NCBI GenBank assembly: GCA_009602725.1
Contig: WELB01000334.1
Coordinates: forward strand, 1-18,996
Source: Spirogloea muscicola
Taxonomy: Eukaryota; Streptophyta; Zygnematophyceae; Spirogloeales; Spirogloeaceae
DNA length: 18,996 nt
Direction of reading: 5' to 3'
The position numbers and the translations under genes are program-made. This document shows positions 1 through 10,000 of this stretch, piece by piece (within the stretch, counting starts at the first letter, position 1; each line of letters opens with the position of its first letter). The notes beneath the pieces were generated by a model, which saw only the letters and a program-made list of their open reading frames with translations, made no database searches and was not told where the DNA came from.

Positions 1-605
1 CCACACACACGAAGGGGTGGCATGAGTAGCCGGTGGGTGGGCTGCCTCAAAAGCCATTTTGTGCAAGCAGCTTGCAGCCATCTATGGGTGTGAAAAGGCC
101 TGTGAATGTGGTGCAGCGGCTGGGTTGCTTTTATCGAGCCAACCCATTCCCCTCACCATTTCAGGTGAGGAGAATGGTTCAATCATCGTGTCTCGTCTTA
201 AGGGCATCAGACCCTAAGGTCAGATTTTCACCTCCGTTTGTTAACTGCATCCTTTTGATGTTAACCCCTCACAGTCACAAAGCTCGAACTAGCTCTGCAA
301 CCTCGACCATCACGATATGATGCTGTTTTGTCATACACAACCACAGCCCTAAACAATTTGCGAGCAAGCTTGAACCGTGCATGTATCAGAAGTACAAAGG
401 CATGTCCAAATAACGCGGTGCAATGAGTTGCAAAAAGATAGTGAAGCAATAACAGGCTTCACAGACTCCTAGCTATATGTGGAAGGAGTTCCACCATGTA
501 GTGCATGATAAGTCAAATAAAGTGCCTAGCCGCAATCTACATGCTAGTCGTGCACAACTGCAATCCAAGTAGCCAAAGGAATGCCAACAACCAGATGCCT
601 TTAAG
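1..605. other. Spacer downstream of OR; no gene recognised
   Basis: This stretch lies 3' of the minus-strand OR stop codon and probably includes its 3' UTR. I see no open frame with recognisable protein similarity; the plus frame at 33-320 is low-complexity translation with no family match. A small 7-bp hairpin (CCTCACC/GGTGAGG) sits near 153-172. The text near 80-100 (tgggtgtgaaaaggcc) resembles 16540-16556 in the LINE-rich right part, so a decayed repeat is possible but weak. Confidence 0.4.
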
Positions 606-2808
606 CTAGTCAAAGGGATCAATCCGAGGATCATGCTCCGTAGCAAGTGTTCTCCCCGTGCACAAGCAAGTGGGACACATGACCTGCTTGCCATAGAATC
701 ATCAACTGATGCATTAGGTTGTATGCAACATGAAGATAGTGATGTCCGCAGCAGATATCTGGAGAAAGTAGACAAGAGGTCAACATCCTAGGGCTACAAC
801 GACACAGCCATCCTGGAAAGAGAGAATGAAAGTGGCTCTCCCAGCCATCCTGAAAGGTGATGAGGGAGTTACCTTTGCGGCTCCGGAGCAAGTAACGCAG
901 CGTTGTAGACGTGGGTGTGTTAAGGGCCCATTTGCCGTTGAAGAGGAGCCAGATGTTTCTGCCAATGCTTCAACAGTGGGTAGGAAGCCAGTGCCCGAGC
1001 ACCGAGCGCATGCTAAGTAACCTGAAGAGGGTGAAAGAGCCAACACTGTAAGTGTTACACTACTGCAAGACAACAACAACATCAAGAGCTTCACAATTAC
1101 TTTTTGTGACATACTCAAGACTTTTGGATTTTGAATTAATAATACCTGTACCAAGACAATAACGGCACTTTTTGTGTTCTTGTTGGTTGACATTGTTGGC
1201 CTCTACGACCATGAGCGTAGACAAAACACCAACAGCTCCACCCGAAAAGGATGCTACAATGGGATCCACCTGGCTGTCCATTCCAAAAGCACAACGGACC
1301 GGCAAGTACTCAGAGGATTTGACCGGACCAACAAACACCATGTCATGATGCCATCTACAATTACAAACATGCCCATCATATGACTGCAAAACTCTGCATT
1401 GGAAAGGTCCAACCAAGAACAGCTGCTCTGCTGGCAGATGTACGAGCTCAAAGTATATGGATGGATGATAGGATAGGCACTTCAGGATGGGCACCTCAAT
1501 TGAACAGGAAGATGGAGGGACAAGATGAAGTCCTCGTAGGACGTGCCACCTAGACCTAGCTTCAACTCAAGCTGGGGAGCCAAAAATGTTCATCAGTGGT
1601 TCTCTTGAGAAAAGAATTCACTTGCTCTGGCTAGAAGCACGTAAGCCACTGCAGCGATAGGCATTCATGAGACCCCGAAGTGAATTGGTTGCAGTGCTTT
1701 GTTTGCCGTGGTGCACAATAGCCTAGAAGGTACTATGACCCACGGATCGGAGGCACGCACAGTGGGAGCGAGGAAACCGCCGAAGACAATGATTGCAATG
1801 ACGAGGGAGAAGAATGTCACCCAGTACTGTTGCAATGTAGACGGTGTCTGCAGAGGCAGAAATGCAAGAGCACTTACTGTCAAGATGGGGCCATGTGGCT
1901 CGCGGCTCTGCCACTTGTGACACAGCCTTGTGTGGGGACATGTCACCAGCATGTTGCTGATAGAGATACACGGTGGTAGATGGCAACATGTGTCAAGTAT
2001 GTAAGTGCTCGGACGGCCATCTTCATAAGACTGTGTGCTGAGTGCGGGACGATGAGATTACCAGAGGGGGCAGGAAGGGGATGTTGGATGGGTATTCGAG
2101 TTGCTCCTCCCCCTGAGCTTCCTCTTCCAAGCCCTGTTCCTTGCTCTTAGCTCGTTTCTGAATTCGCAGCCTTCTCACCTAGGGCCGCCACATGGATGAG
2201 TCACAAAGGCAGGCACAGCATCGACACCTGTGAGGCCACGTGTGCCTCGTAAACACGTCGACGCGGCTTGACGCGAGAGGTGGGCTTCAACCCTCATTGC
2301 TGGGACCACTAAGAGCAGGTCAATTGTGGGCACCTCTTCCATGAGGAGGAAGATGCGGTTCCGGCGAGTGTTGATGGCGTCCTTGATCTCCTGCAGCTGC
2401 ATCTTGGCGAAGTCCTGGACCGTGTCGCGCCCCTCGATGATGCAGAAGTTGTTCACCGTCATGGTGTCGTCGGCGCCGCCGCCGCCCGAGCTGTGGCAGG
2501 CAGTCTCCGACCACACTCACTGGCAGACGAGGAGTCGAGTGCCTAGGCTGCTAGCGTCGTCCGGAGCTCGATGGGCGGCCAGAGGGAAGCCTCCTGAAGA
2601 CTGACCTGGGGTCGAAGGGGACAAGGGAGCCGTCGCCGTTGCCGTCAGAGGCGGCAGCCGCAAGGACACCACGCTGGGGCCGAGAGGCAGCCGCGGGCGG
2701 ACGGAGGCGCAGGCCTGCCAGCGCGGAGCCGCGGGCCAGCGGTGGAGACGGCTGACGACGGGGCGGCATCCGGAGCGCGGCGGCGGCGGCGGCGGCGGCG
2801 ACCGCCAT
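606..2808 (-). CDS. OR: ORANGE protein, plastid DnaJ-like Cys-rich chaperone (8 exons, 331 aa)
   Basis: Plastid membrane holdase of the ORANGE family, known in plants to stabilise phytoene synthase and promote carotenoid accumulation. Exons on the minus strand: 2808-2606, 2490-2334, 2178-2062, 1847-1761, 1571-1495, 1273-1146, 1021-873, 683-606. All introns are GT-AG and every phase closes. Residues 1-68 are an Ala/Arg-rich, acid-poor presequence consistent with a plastid transit peptide. Around 82-120 is the family signature (NNFCIIEG..TVQDFAKMQLQEI, then RRNRIFLLMEE), followed by VRRLRIQKR. Two membrane segments lie at about 167-188 and 216-237 (VDPIVASFSGGAVGVLSTLM). The C-terminal Cys-rich domain has C250xxCxGTG, C261xxCxGTG, C298xxCSGAA and C309xxCLCTG, and the protein ends DPRIDPFD. 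Length is close to Arabidopsis OR (about 307 aa). The start is the first ATG in frame; a GTG lies upstream in the same open frame. The third repeat has Ala304-Ala305 where the family usually has Ala-Gly. It is divergent from CWC15, with 247 bp between start codons. Confidence 0.95.
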
Positions 2809-3055
2809 GACGGGGCGCCGAGGCTCGTGCCGTGGCACGAGCCTCGGCGGCAGCGGGCGAGACGGCGAGGGCTTTAGGAAAGAAGGGGGCCCTTGATCAA
2901 TACCGTTTTCGGGTTCGGCTTATCTCTCGTTTGGGGCTTCCACGGCCCTCGCCTCCTTCGAGACAGCCACTTGCTTGCTGGGCTGTGGTGGCGTCAGGTG
3001 CCTGAGCGCGCACCGGCGCCACCGTCCGCCCGGCCGCCCGCCCGCCGGGGCTGCC
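2809..3055. promoter_or_regulatory. Bidirectional promoter region, OR / CWC15
   Basis: Only 247 bp separate the divergent OR and CWC15 start codons, so both promoters and both 5' UTRs must lie here. I see no clear TATA box. The OR-proximal end is GC-rich and carries the 34-bp palindrome at 2816-2849. The assignment as a shared promoter is inferred from gene layout. Confidence 0.6.
2816..2849. repeat. 34-bp GC-rich palindrome in the OR 5' leader
   Basis: Two perfect 16-bp arms (2816-2831 and 2834-2849) flank a central GT. The palindrome ends 7 nt before the OR ATG (2808, minus strand). In RNA it would form a very stable hairpin in the OR leader; in DNA it could be a dimeric factor site or a cruciform. 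A foldback sequencing or assembly artefact is also possible. Confidence 0.9.
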
Positions 3056-4486
3056 ATGACGACGGCGGCGCGGCCGACGTGGGCGCCCGCCAAAGGCAGC
3101 GACGAGCAGGGCGGCGCACGCATCTTCGGGCCGTCCCAGAAGTTCTCCTCGCGCGACCTCGCCAGCCACACCAAGCTCAAGCCGCGGTGCGCTCCTTGGG
3201 CTCCGCCCCGCCGCCCCCGCGCCGCCTCCTCGCACGCCCTCCGCCGCTGCGGCCTGAGCAGGGCCCTCGCCGGCGCCGTGCAGGAAGGAGGGGCAGGACA
3301 CGCGCGAGGAGCTCAAGAGCCGCAGCCTGCGGGATGAGCTCGAGGAGAAGGAGCACAGGCACTTTGCAGCGCGCGACCGAGAGAGGGACCGGGACCGCGA
3401 CCACCGAGGTGCTCTCTCCGCGCCCACCGGCACGCTGCAGCCCTCGGCCGCCTGCGGGGCCTCTGCTACCCAGGCCTCGCTGCATGCTTGCAAGCACGAG
3501 CTGCACAAGCCATCCGGGGCTGGGCTTCTGAGCCCACCGACTGGGTGTTTCCTGCAGGGGAAGCCAGGTCAAGGCACGAGGAGAGGCCCGCCATCAAGAA
3601 CATCGATGCCGACGATTCCGACCCTGGCCCGGCGGATGGGTCAGACGACAGGTTCGGACAGCCAGCCCTCAGAGACAGCCAGCCCCTATGCTTGTACTCA
3701 GGGCCAATTTTCGACACGAGCTTGGACGGTGTTTCTACTGCGCACATGGTCATGCAGCAGTCGTCAAGGACAGGTTCAAAGCTCCGCCGACTGCTGGCCT
3801 GTAAGTGGTGTAGGTCATTGGCTAACTCCTGCAGTCTCTGGCTTTGTTGCCGGGCAGCGATGGTGATAATGACGAGGATGACACAGCAGAGCTCTTGGCC
3901 GAGCTAGAACGCATCAAGAAGGAGAGGGCGGAGGAGAAGCTGCGCAAGGTGGCCTTCCCAAGTCCTTGCCATTTTGAGCTCGTGAAGTGAGGCTCAGTAC
4001 AGCCACCTCGTTGCTACGATCTTAGCCATTCTTAGCCCGTGACCTAGTTTGGTGTGACAGGAAAGGCAGCAGCAGGAGGTTGATCTACGGGCAAAAGAAT
4101 CGGAGCTGGTGCGCGGGAATCCACTTCTTAATCAGCCGGCTTCTTTCACTGTCAAGAGAAGGTATACAGTTCGCCAGCTTGTAGTCTGACTGGTGTGCTG
4201 TCCACATGCTATGTCAAAGGTCTGAGCAGGCAGACCAATGGTTGTGTATCGTATGAAGACAGAGCAATTTGGCAGAGCAGCTCGGTGATTGGTTTTGAGC
4301 CTAAGAAGGTTATTGAGCTGCGTAATCCAGCTCTGATATTTTTGACATTTGGCAATTGACAGATGGGTCGATGATGTGGTCTTCAAGAATCAGTCACGGG
4401 GTGAGACCAAGACGCCCAAGCGCTTCATCAACGACACAATCAGAAGCGATTTCCATCGCAAATTTTTGAACAAGTACATCAAATGA
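3056..4486 (+). CDS. CWC15: Pre-mRNA splicing factor CWC15 (6 exons, 221 aa)
   Basis: Cwf15/Cwc15 family, a small nuclear protein of the Prp19/CDC5L-associated spliceosome. Exons: 3056-3186, 3284-3408, 3558-3651, 3858-3948, 4061-4161, 4363-4486; all introns GT-AG and phases consistent (total 666 nt). The N-terminus is the family hallmark ([14 protein letters not shown], then [20 protein letters not shown] and HTKLKPR). A basic/acidic segment ([19 protein letters not shown], then Arg-Asp repeats) follows. The acidic stretch at roughly 103-126 (DADDSD...DGDNDEDD) leads into the coiled-coil [22 protein letters not shown], and the conserved C-terminus contains [42 protein letters not shown] and ends KYIK. 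Length matches the family (about 220-230 aa). Convergent with the next gene, with 678 bp between stop codons. Confidence 0.97.
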
Positions 4487-5164
4487 TCGGTTTTACATAG
4501 CCATTGCTTTAGTAGGAATCATTTGCATCATTGGCCATGAACCTGGCAAGGTCAGATCTGCCTGCACGTGGACGATCGGCACATAGTTGTGCTGCAGACG
4601 AACAGGCAGACTGCCTTGTAGACAAAGAGATTGACAGAGTAGGGGGCTGGATATCAGTGAACGATTATATTTGTTCGGAAGCAGTGATGTCAAAATCTGC
4701 TCAAGTACGTTTGCATTGTACTTTTCTATGGTTGAAATTTTAAAGAAAGCAGCAACGCTCTGGGCATACTGATTTCAGAATCTCTCTTCTGAGGTAATTG
4801 AGTTTGGCTACACATTATGTGCAGTGTGTCCTATGGCCCGCAATACAATGACGGGAACTAAACTGTGACTGGACTGCTCGTGCACATGGAAGTATGACTC
4901 AGAGCTTAGAGCAAGTGGCGAAGTACCAGAAATATCCAATATCACAGCAAATGGTCTAACACAACAAATAGTGCAAGGCATGACTAGAGCAATGGATGAA
5001 AGAATTGAAAGTATGGGCAGCCAAGGGGGCCCAAGAATTACAATCTACGCATTAGCGTAGCAACACATCTAAGTACCAATGAGACAAGAAAGTGCAAAAC
5101 ACACTGACACACACACACGTACATGCGCACATGCGTGCGCGATGCTCACACACACGCCACCAGG
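4487..5164. other. Convergent spacer between CWC15 and the NDCRHYV-protein gene
   Basis: Both flanking genes end here, so this should hold two 3' UTRs. No coding sequence is recognisable. On the minus strand a TGTAA, the usual green-algal polyadenylation signal, lies near 5038-5042, about 125 nt past the stop codon at 5165; this is a weak indication. A purine-pyrimidine alternating tract is at 5107-5141. Confidence 0.45.
5107..5141. repeat. Alternating purine-pyrimidine (CA/GC) tract
   Basis: 35 nt of strictly alternating purine and pyrimidine: a (CA)n run passing into GTACATGCGCACATGCGTGC. A second short (CA)n follows at about 5147-5155. Such tracts favour Z-DNA and replication slippage. 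It lies just past the stop codon of the minus-strand gene. Confidence 0.85.
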
Positions 5165-6897
5165 TCAAGCTTGTAGTGCTAGTGGCAGGCAATGAAAGGC
5201 CCTCTGACCATAGTCATCAGAATGAAGCGGAAGACCAATCTGGTTGATGTCCTTGTTCCGAGGGTCCGTCAGGATCTGCAAGTTGCTGTGCTTGCATTGC
5301 ATCTGCGCTTGCTGCCAGGCTCTGCTGACCACTGTGTGCAACCGAGTCCTGCTCAAGCTCCGCCAGTCTGGCCACTGCTCTTCTGTTCCAGTTGCAGGGC
5401 CAAGCTCTGTTGATTTATAAAGGAGATGGTCGGATGCCTGGAGCAGAGTGAACGTAGGGCTCGTGATTGCTGGTGTCTGGTATTTCCAAATGTTGCCCAT
5501 ATGTGCCTTCACATTCTTCAAGTGCGGACCCTGCAGCAGGCTGCCCAGTAGAGGGGCTGTGCACGTGGCTACAGCAGTTGGGAGCAACTTGTCACTGGCT
5601 GCTATTGTCCCGCGAGGCATACCGAAGCCCACGGCCCAAGCGGCTGTGGCCGTCAGAGACAGTCGCGTGACCTTTTCCAGGAGCTCTGTGCTGTCCCTTT
5701 CAAGGGCCCTCTGCACAACCATTGCTAAGTGGCCAGGTGCTTTTGATCTGCCATTCAACCGTTGCTGCACATGGTGCCGCATCAAGAATGCGGAGGCACT
5801 TTCTATTCCCGTGGTGTACTCTACCAGCTCATCGACGTAGTGCCTGCAGGCAGACAAGCACCTGGTGTCAAGCAACCGTGCGAAGAGGAATATTTCCAAG
5901 CGTGCTCCGCTGGCAAACACAAGAGTGCTCTGAAGCAGTTGAAGACAGGACTTCCTGCTCCTTTAGCATGATCAGTGGAAACGGATGGCTGCAGGTGATG
6001 AGCTTTGCCGTCCAAAAAAGTCCAGAGTCAATAACACAGGTTGCCAGGAGCGTGCCAGCGGAGGAGGCGGAGGTAGCACGTTACATTTGCCAACTAGTCA
6101 GCAAGCTGACCGCTCACGCTGAAGACAACGCCGGACTCTGGTAAGGCCTAGACGGGGTCGGCTGAACTGGGGCTTGGACGCTCACCGACAATCGTTGCGG
6201 TTGAGGGCGTACATGTTGTTGCGTGTAGAGTTGAAGGCTCGGACGTCCTCGATCGTCATGCGGGAGCGGCCGACGTACATGCTCGAAGCAGGCAACTCAC
6301 GCAGCAGCTGCTCGCGGGCCAGCACACAGGGAGCGGACTTAGGGGATGAAGAACACGCGCACGCGATGACGATGCACCGTCTCATAGGTACACTTAGCGC
6401 CGTTTCAAAGACCAGGTCAGGTGACAAGATGGGGATCGGCTGAAGTGCTGGTACCAGAGAGCGGTTTCACAGAGACAGGCGTGGCAGTCGACTGTCGGAC
6501 CCCCATGCAAGGGTGCCAGATACAGGGCAGGCGGCGGCACCGCCCTCGCTGCGGAGCCGGCCTATGAGGTGGGCCTCGAAGGGGCCCTCACCTTCTCCTC
6601 GCGGATGTCGCCTGAGGACGCGGCGGGCTGTGGCCGCCCGGCGGGGGGGCCAGAGGGGCCGGCCCCAGGCGGGGCCAGGGCGCAGTCGCCTCCGCGGGGC
6701 CCGAAGTCGAGTTGGACGGCGTCGCCGGAGGCGGATCGGAAGACGGCCATGTAGTGGCAGAGCCCGAGGTCGCGCAGGCCGTGGCGCAGGGCCACGGGCA
6801 CGCGTGCGAACCGCGTGCCCTCCAGCTCGCGCAGCGACCGGTAGCAGGCGAAAACCTCCAGCGCCGCGGGCCCGCCGCCGGGCGGCGCGGCGGCGGC
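5165..6897 (-). CDS. Uncharacterised protein with LRAT/NlpC-like His...NDCRHYV signature, 5' partial
   Basis: Three exons are proposed on the minus strand: 6897-6592 (5' end open), 6310-6186 and 5843-5165; phases join in frame (1110 nt, 369 residues plus stop). Exon 1 carries EVFACYRSLRELEGTRFARV, then LGLCHYMAVFRSASGD and QLDFGPRGGD; it joins through GDIREEK|QLLRELP to YVGRSRMTIEDVRAFNSTRN and LNRNDC|RHYVDELVEYTTG. A His in a strand-like segment (CHYMAV) plus a later (N)DCRHYV resembles the His...NCxHFV arrangement of LRAT / NlpC-P60 / PPPDE papain-fold enzymes, so thiol hydrolase or acyltransferase chemistry is conceivable; this is inference. I think plants have relatives with the same GDIRE...NDCRHYV order but cannot name one. 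The junction at 6311 has a poor polypyrimidine tract. The last exon is very long (226 codons) for this locus, and its second half may include unspliced or untranslated sequence. The true start lies at or beyond the ambiguous base at 6899. Confidence 0.6.
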
Positions 6898-6898
6898 C

Positions 6899-6899
6899 N
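6899..6899. other. Ambiguous base (N), probable collapsed gap
   Basis: The only non-ACGT base in the window. Leftward is the GC-rich first seen exon of the minus-strand NDCRHYV gene; rightward begins, abruptly and mid-ORF, the C-terminus of a LINE fragment. The change of sequence type exactly at N suggests that sequence is missing here. Confidence 0.7.
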
Positions 6900-7040
6900 T
6901 CTGACTTCCTACTGCTGACACGGGGGTATTGAGGGCGCCCCTGTCTGCCTAGCCTTTTTGGCTCCGTCATGAACACCTGTATGCATCTGGCTGGCATTTC
7001 ACAGCCGACTCTTTCATTTCAGCAGTCGCTTCCTTTTTCG
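6900..7040 (+). mobile_element. LINE 3' end, copy A
   Basis: Starts with the terminal codons of the LINE ORF (SDFLLLTRGY then TGA at about 6930) and continues into the 3' UTR: gtctgcctagcc, ggctccgtcatgaacacctg, tatgcatctggctggc and an ACAGCC hairpin half, all shared with copies at 12641 and 17505 (minus). It is cut on its left by the N at 6899. Its right end runs into the 5' flank of ACAD8, about 35 bp before the start codon. Confidence 0.75.
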
Positions 7041-7074
7041 CCCCTCGCCACCCCGGTCATCTCCCGCATCCGCC

Positions 7075-10000
7075 ATGGCGCCGCCGCTGCTGCGCCGCGC
7101 CGCCGCCGCCGCCGCCCGCCTCGCGCCCGCGCGGGCCCTCTCCGCCTCCGCCGCCGCCTCGGCGCACGGCCTCTCCGCCGACCAGCTCCAATTCCGCTCC
7201 GTCGCGCAGGTGGGAGAGCCCGCCGCCTTCCCGACACGTTCTCGCAGTCGCCTCGCCGTGGCCGCGGGCAGCGGCCCCCTTGGATGCTGGCCCTTGAGCT
7301 CGGCCACCTCCGCGTCTTGTGCGCGATGACCGTCTATGCCCTGTCACTCCGCCAGCCTGCAAGCCGCTCCGCTTGCTGGCCCAGGACTTTGCGAGCAAGG
7401 AGCTCTTGCCCCACGCTGCCAGATGGGACGAGGAGAAGCACTTCCCCGTCGACACTCTCCGCAAGGCAGCAGCTCTGGGCTTCGGGGGCCTCTACTGCCG
7501 CGACGACGTCGGAGGGAGCAGGTGAGGGAGCGGCCGCTTACTTGTGCCCTTCTGAATTCTTGACTTTGGCCTGCAACAGGTCCCAACAGGTGATGCCTGA
7601 TAGTCAGCGCGCAGTGCTCTGCCGGCAGAGAGTGGCGTGCGCATCGCACAGCTTTGATACGCAGTGCCTGGTTTGAATGCTCCGTGTAACTTATCACGAG
7701 CGCGTGCTTCGCTCAGTGTCAGCCGTGCGGATGCTGCCGTCATATTCGAGGCACTTGCATATGGTGATGTCAGCTCAACCGCCTACATCACGATCCACAA
7801 CATGTGCTGCTCAATGCTTGACAGGTATATGCAGGACATCCTGTCGTCGTGCTCTACATGTCAACGACAAAAACAAGCGTCACTGTTCTTTACTGTTGTT
7901 AAGTCATTCTGCAGAGCCAACAGGTTGCTACGTTGGCATCCAGAGCTCTTTCTTGACTGAGCGTCTCAAAGCACCCCTTTCGTGTCTCCTTGTGCTGCCG
8001 TGCTAGATTTGGCACAGAGGACCAGCGAAAGCATTGGCTCCCATCTCTGACCACTATGGTGACTCCTGACTGGGTCGCATTGAAAATCATGCACACCCAA
8101 GCCCGTTCTGTTCTACCAATCTATGGGAAACTTGCTTCAGGGACGAACCTAGATCTACGAGCAAGAAAATGTCACAGTCTGAAGTGTTTTCTAACTGTAG
8201 CTGTTGCTAGCAGACCCTAGTTCTTGCTCATCATAATTCTATACTGCTATGCATCTTGGCTCTGTCAGCTCTGTTATTGGAGGTCACTGGGTAGAAAGCG
8301 AGGCAGGTTGCTCTTAGTTAATGGCTGACCGTTGGCACAGATGGCGCACATAACTGAGTCGTGCATATTTTGCCTGACTCCGTCCCAGCTGTTGATATCA
8401 CCATGCTTCTTGTGAACAGGACCTTCTCTCCTCCTACTGTTTGACAGAGCCAGGGAGCGGTAGTGATGCAGCATCGCTCCAAGTCAGTTCTTACACTCTT
8501 GAACCCCCCCGCTTTCCTGAATCCTTCAGCAGAGCACACGTGCCAATGTCCCCCTGTACGAGAGGTAGACTGCGATCCTTGCGTAGAGAGGCTGCAACAG
8601 CCAAGTCCGGGAAGCTTACTGCGAGCAAACTTATCTGGCATGGATTGTTAGTCTGTCACCAAGCAGATGGAAAGAGTATGCCTACAGGGGCGAGTCAAAC
8701 AGGTCCTATCTTACTGTACTCAAGGGCACTGGTGCTAACCAGAGCTTGGAGCTCTTCTTCATACGTAGACGACAGCTCGGAAACAGGCAGCTGGCAACGA
8801 CTACGTCCTGAATGGAACTAAGGTGAGGGCATCATATTCCTTTATCCCTGGCTTAGATTTTCCCCCCTTGCAGAGGTAGAGTACAAGTCCCAAGGGTGTC
8901 TGCAGATACGAATCTTCAAGAAGGTGGCTGCAGGTCGTCTTGAAGCTTACCAGCGCAGTCTATGCCAACACGTCATGTCCGTTGTAGGCTTTCATAAGTG
9001 GAGGGGGCGTGGCTGATGTATACCTGGTTATGGCGAGGACTGGAGGGGAAGGGGCAGGAGGCATATCCTGTTTTGTCGTTGAGAAGGTGAGGAATATCTT
9101 GAACCTCACACTGCAGAGGACCTCTGAAGTTGAGCTGTCGCAATTGTGCACAATGCTCAGGTCGTACTTTCTTCTGAGGAATACTGCCTCTCCAGGGCAT
9201 GGCGGGGTTGTCATTTGGTAAAAAGGAGAAGAAGATGGGATGGAACTCCCAGCCTACTGCTGCTGTGAGCTCCCAACATTCAAGGAGGTGTTGCACACGG
9301 TAGGCTTGGCGTGGAGGGAAGTTGCAGTTGTCTTGGCTTGTCACAAGAACAGGAATGCATAGCTGGAGCTCTTGTGAGAGTAGAGCTCTGACAGATTCGG
9401 CGGTCTCCTTGGTAGGTCAATCTTGACAATGTGCAAGTTCCAGAAGGGAACTTGTTGGGCGGGGAGGGCAGAGGTTTCCAGATTGCAATGACTGGTCTTG
9501 ATGGAGGGCGAGTCAACATTGCGGCCTGCAGGTCTGTATTTGAGCAGGACTGCTGAGTTTCACATGCACATCACTATGGAGCTTGCTTGCGTAATGGAAC
9601 GTGTTGCTCATTAAACTACTGCTTACAGCGTGGGTGGTGCGCAGTTCTGCTTAGATACAGCGCTGGAGTACACGCAAGTACGCCATCAGGTAACCGGATC
9701 TTCTCTGCTGCTCCTACGTCAAGATGGAGCATTCACACCGTTCTATCTGCCCATAAATTTCAGGTGCCGTACATGATGTACAGTAGAGATCTGTTCTTGC
9801 TGCTGCTGGCTGCAGTTCAAGAAATCTATAGCAGGGAATCAGGCGATCCAGTTCAGGCTGGCAGATATGGCTACAACTGTCGAGGCTGCACGCTTGATGG
9901 TCCAGAATGCTGCAACTGCGTTAGACGCTGGTGTGCCTTGGGCAACAGCAGCGGCTGCCATGGCGAAAAGGTGTGTTCCAGATGGAGTGGCTTGCAGATG

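Noticed and set aside
33-449. Small open frames left of OR
   Set aside because: No recognisable similarity, start context or splice logic; probably 3' UTR and spacer.
2897-3531. Long open frames (over 200 codons) on both strands across the CWC15 first exons
   Set aside because: High GC leaves few stop codons. The translations are Arg/Ala/Pro-rich noise, while the other frame gives an exact CWC15 protein after splicing.
8441-8821. Plus-strand 126-codon frame beginning in TEPGSGSD
   Set aside because: It reads an authentic ACAD8 exon (8420-8482) and then continues into an intron; the next exon starts at 8769.
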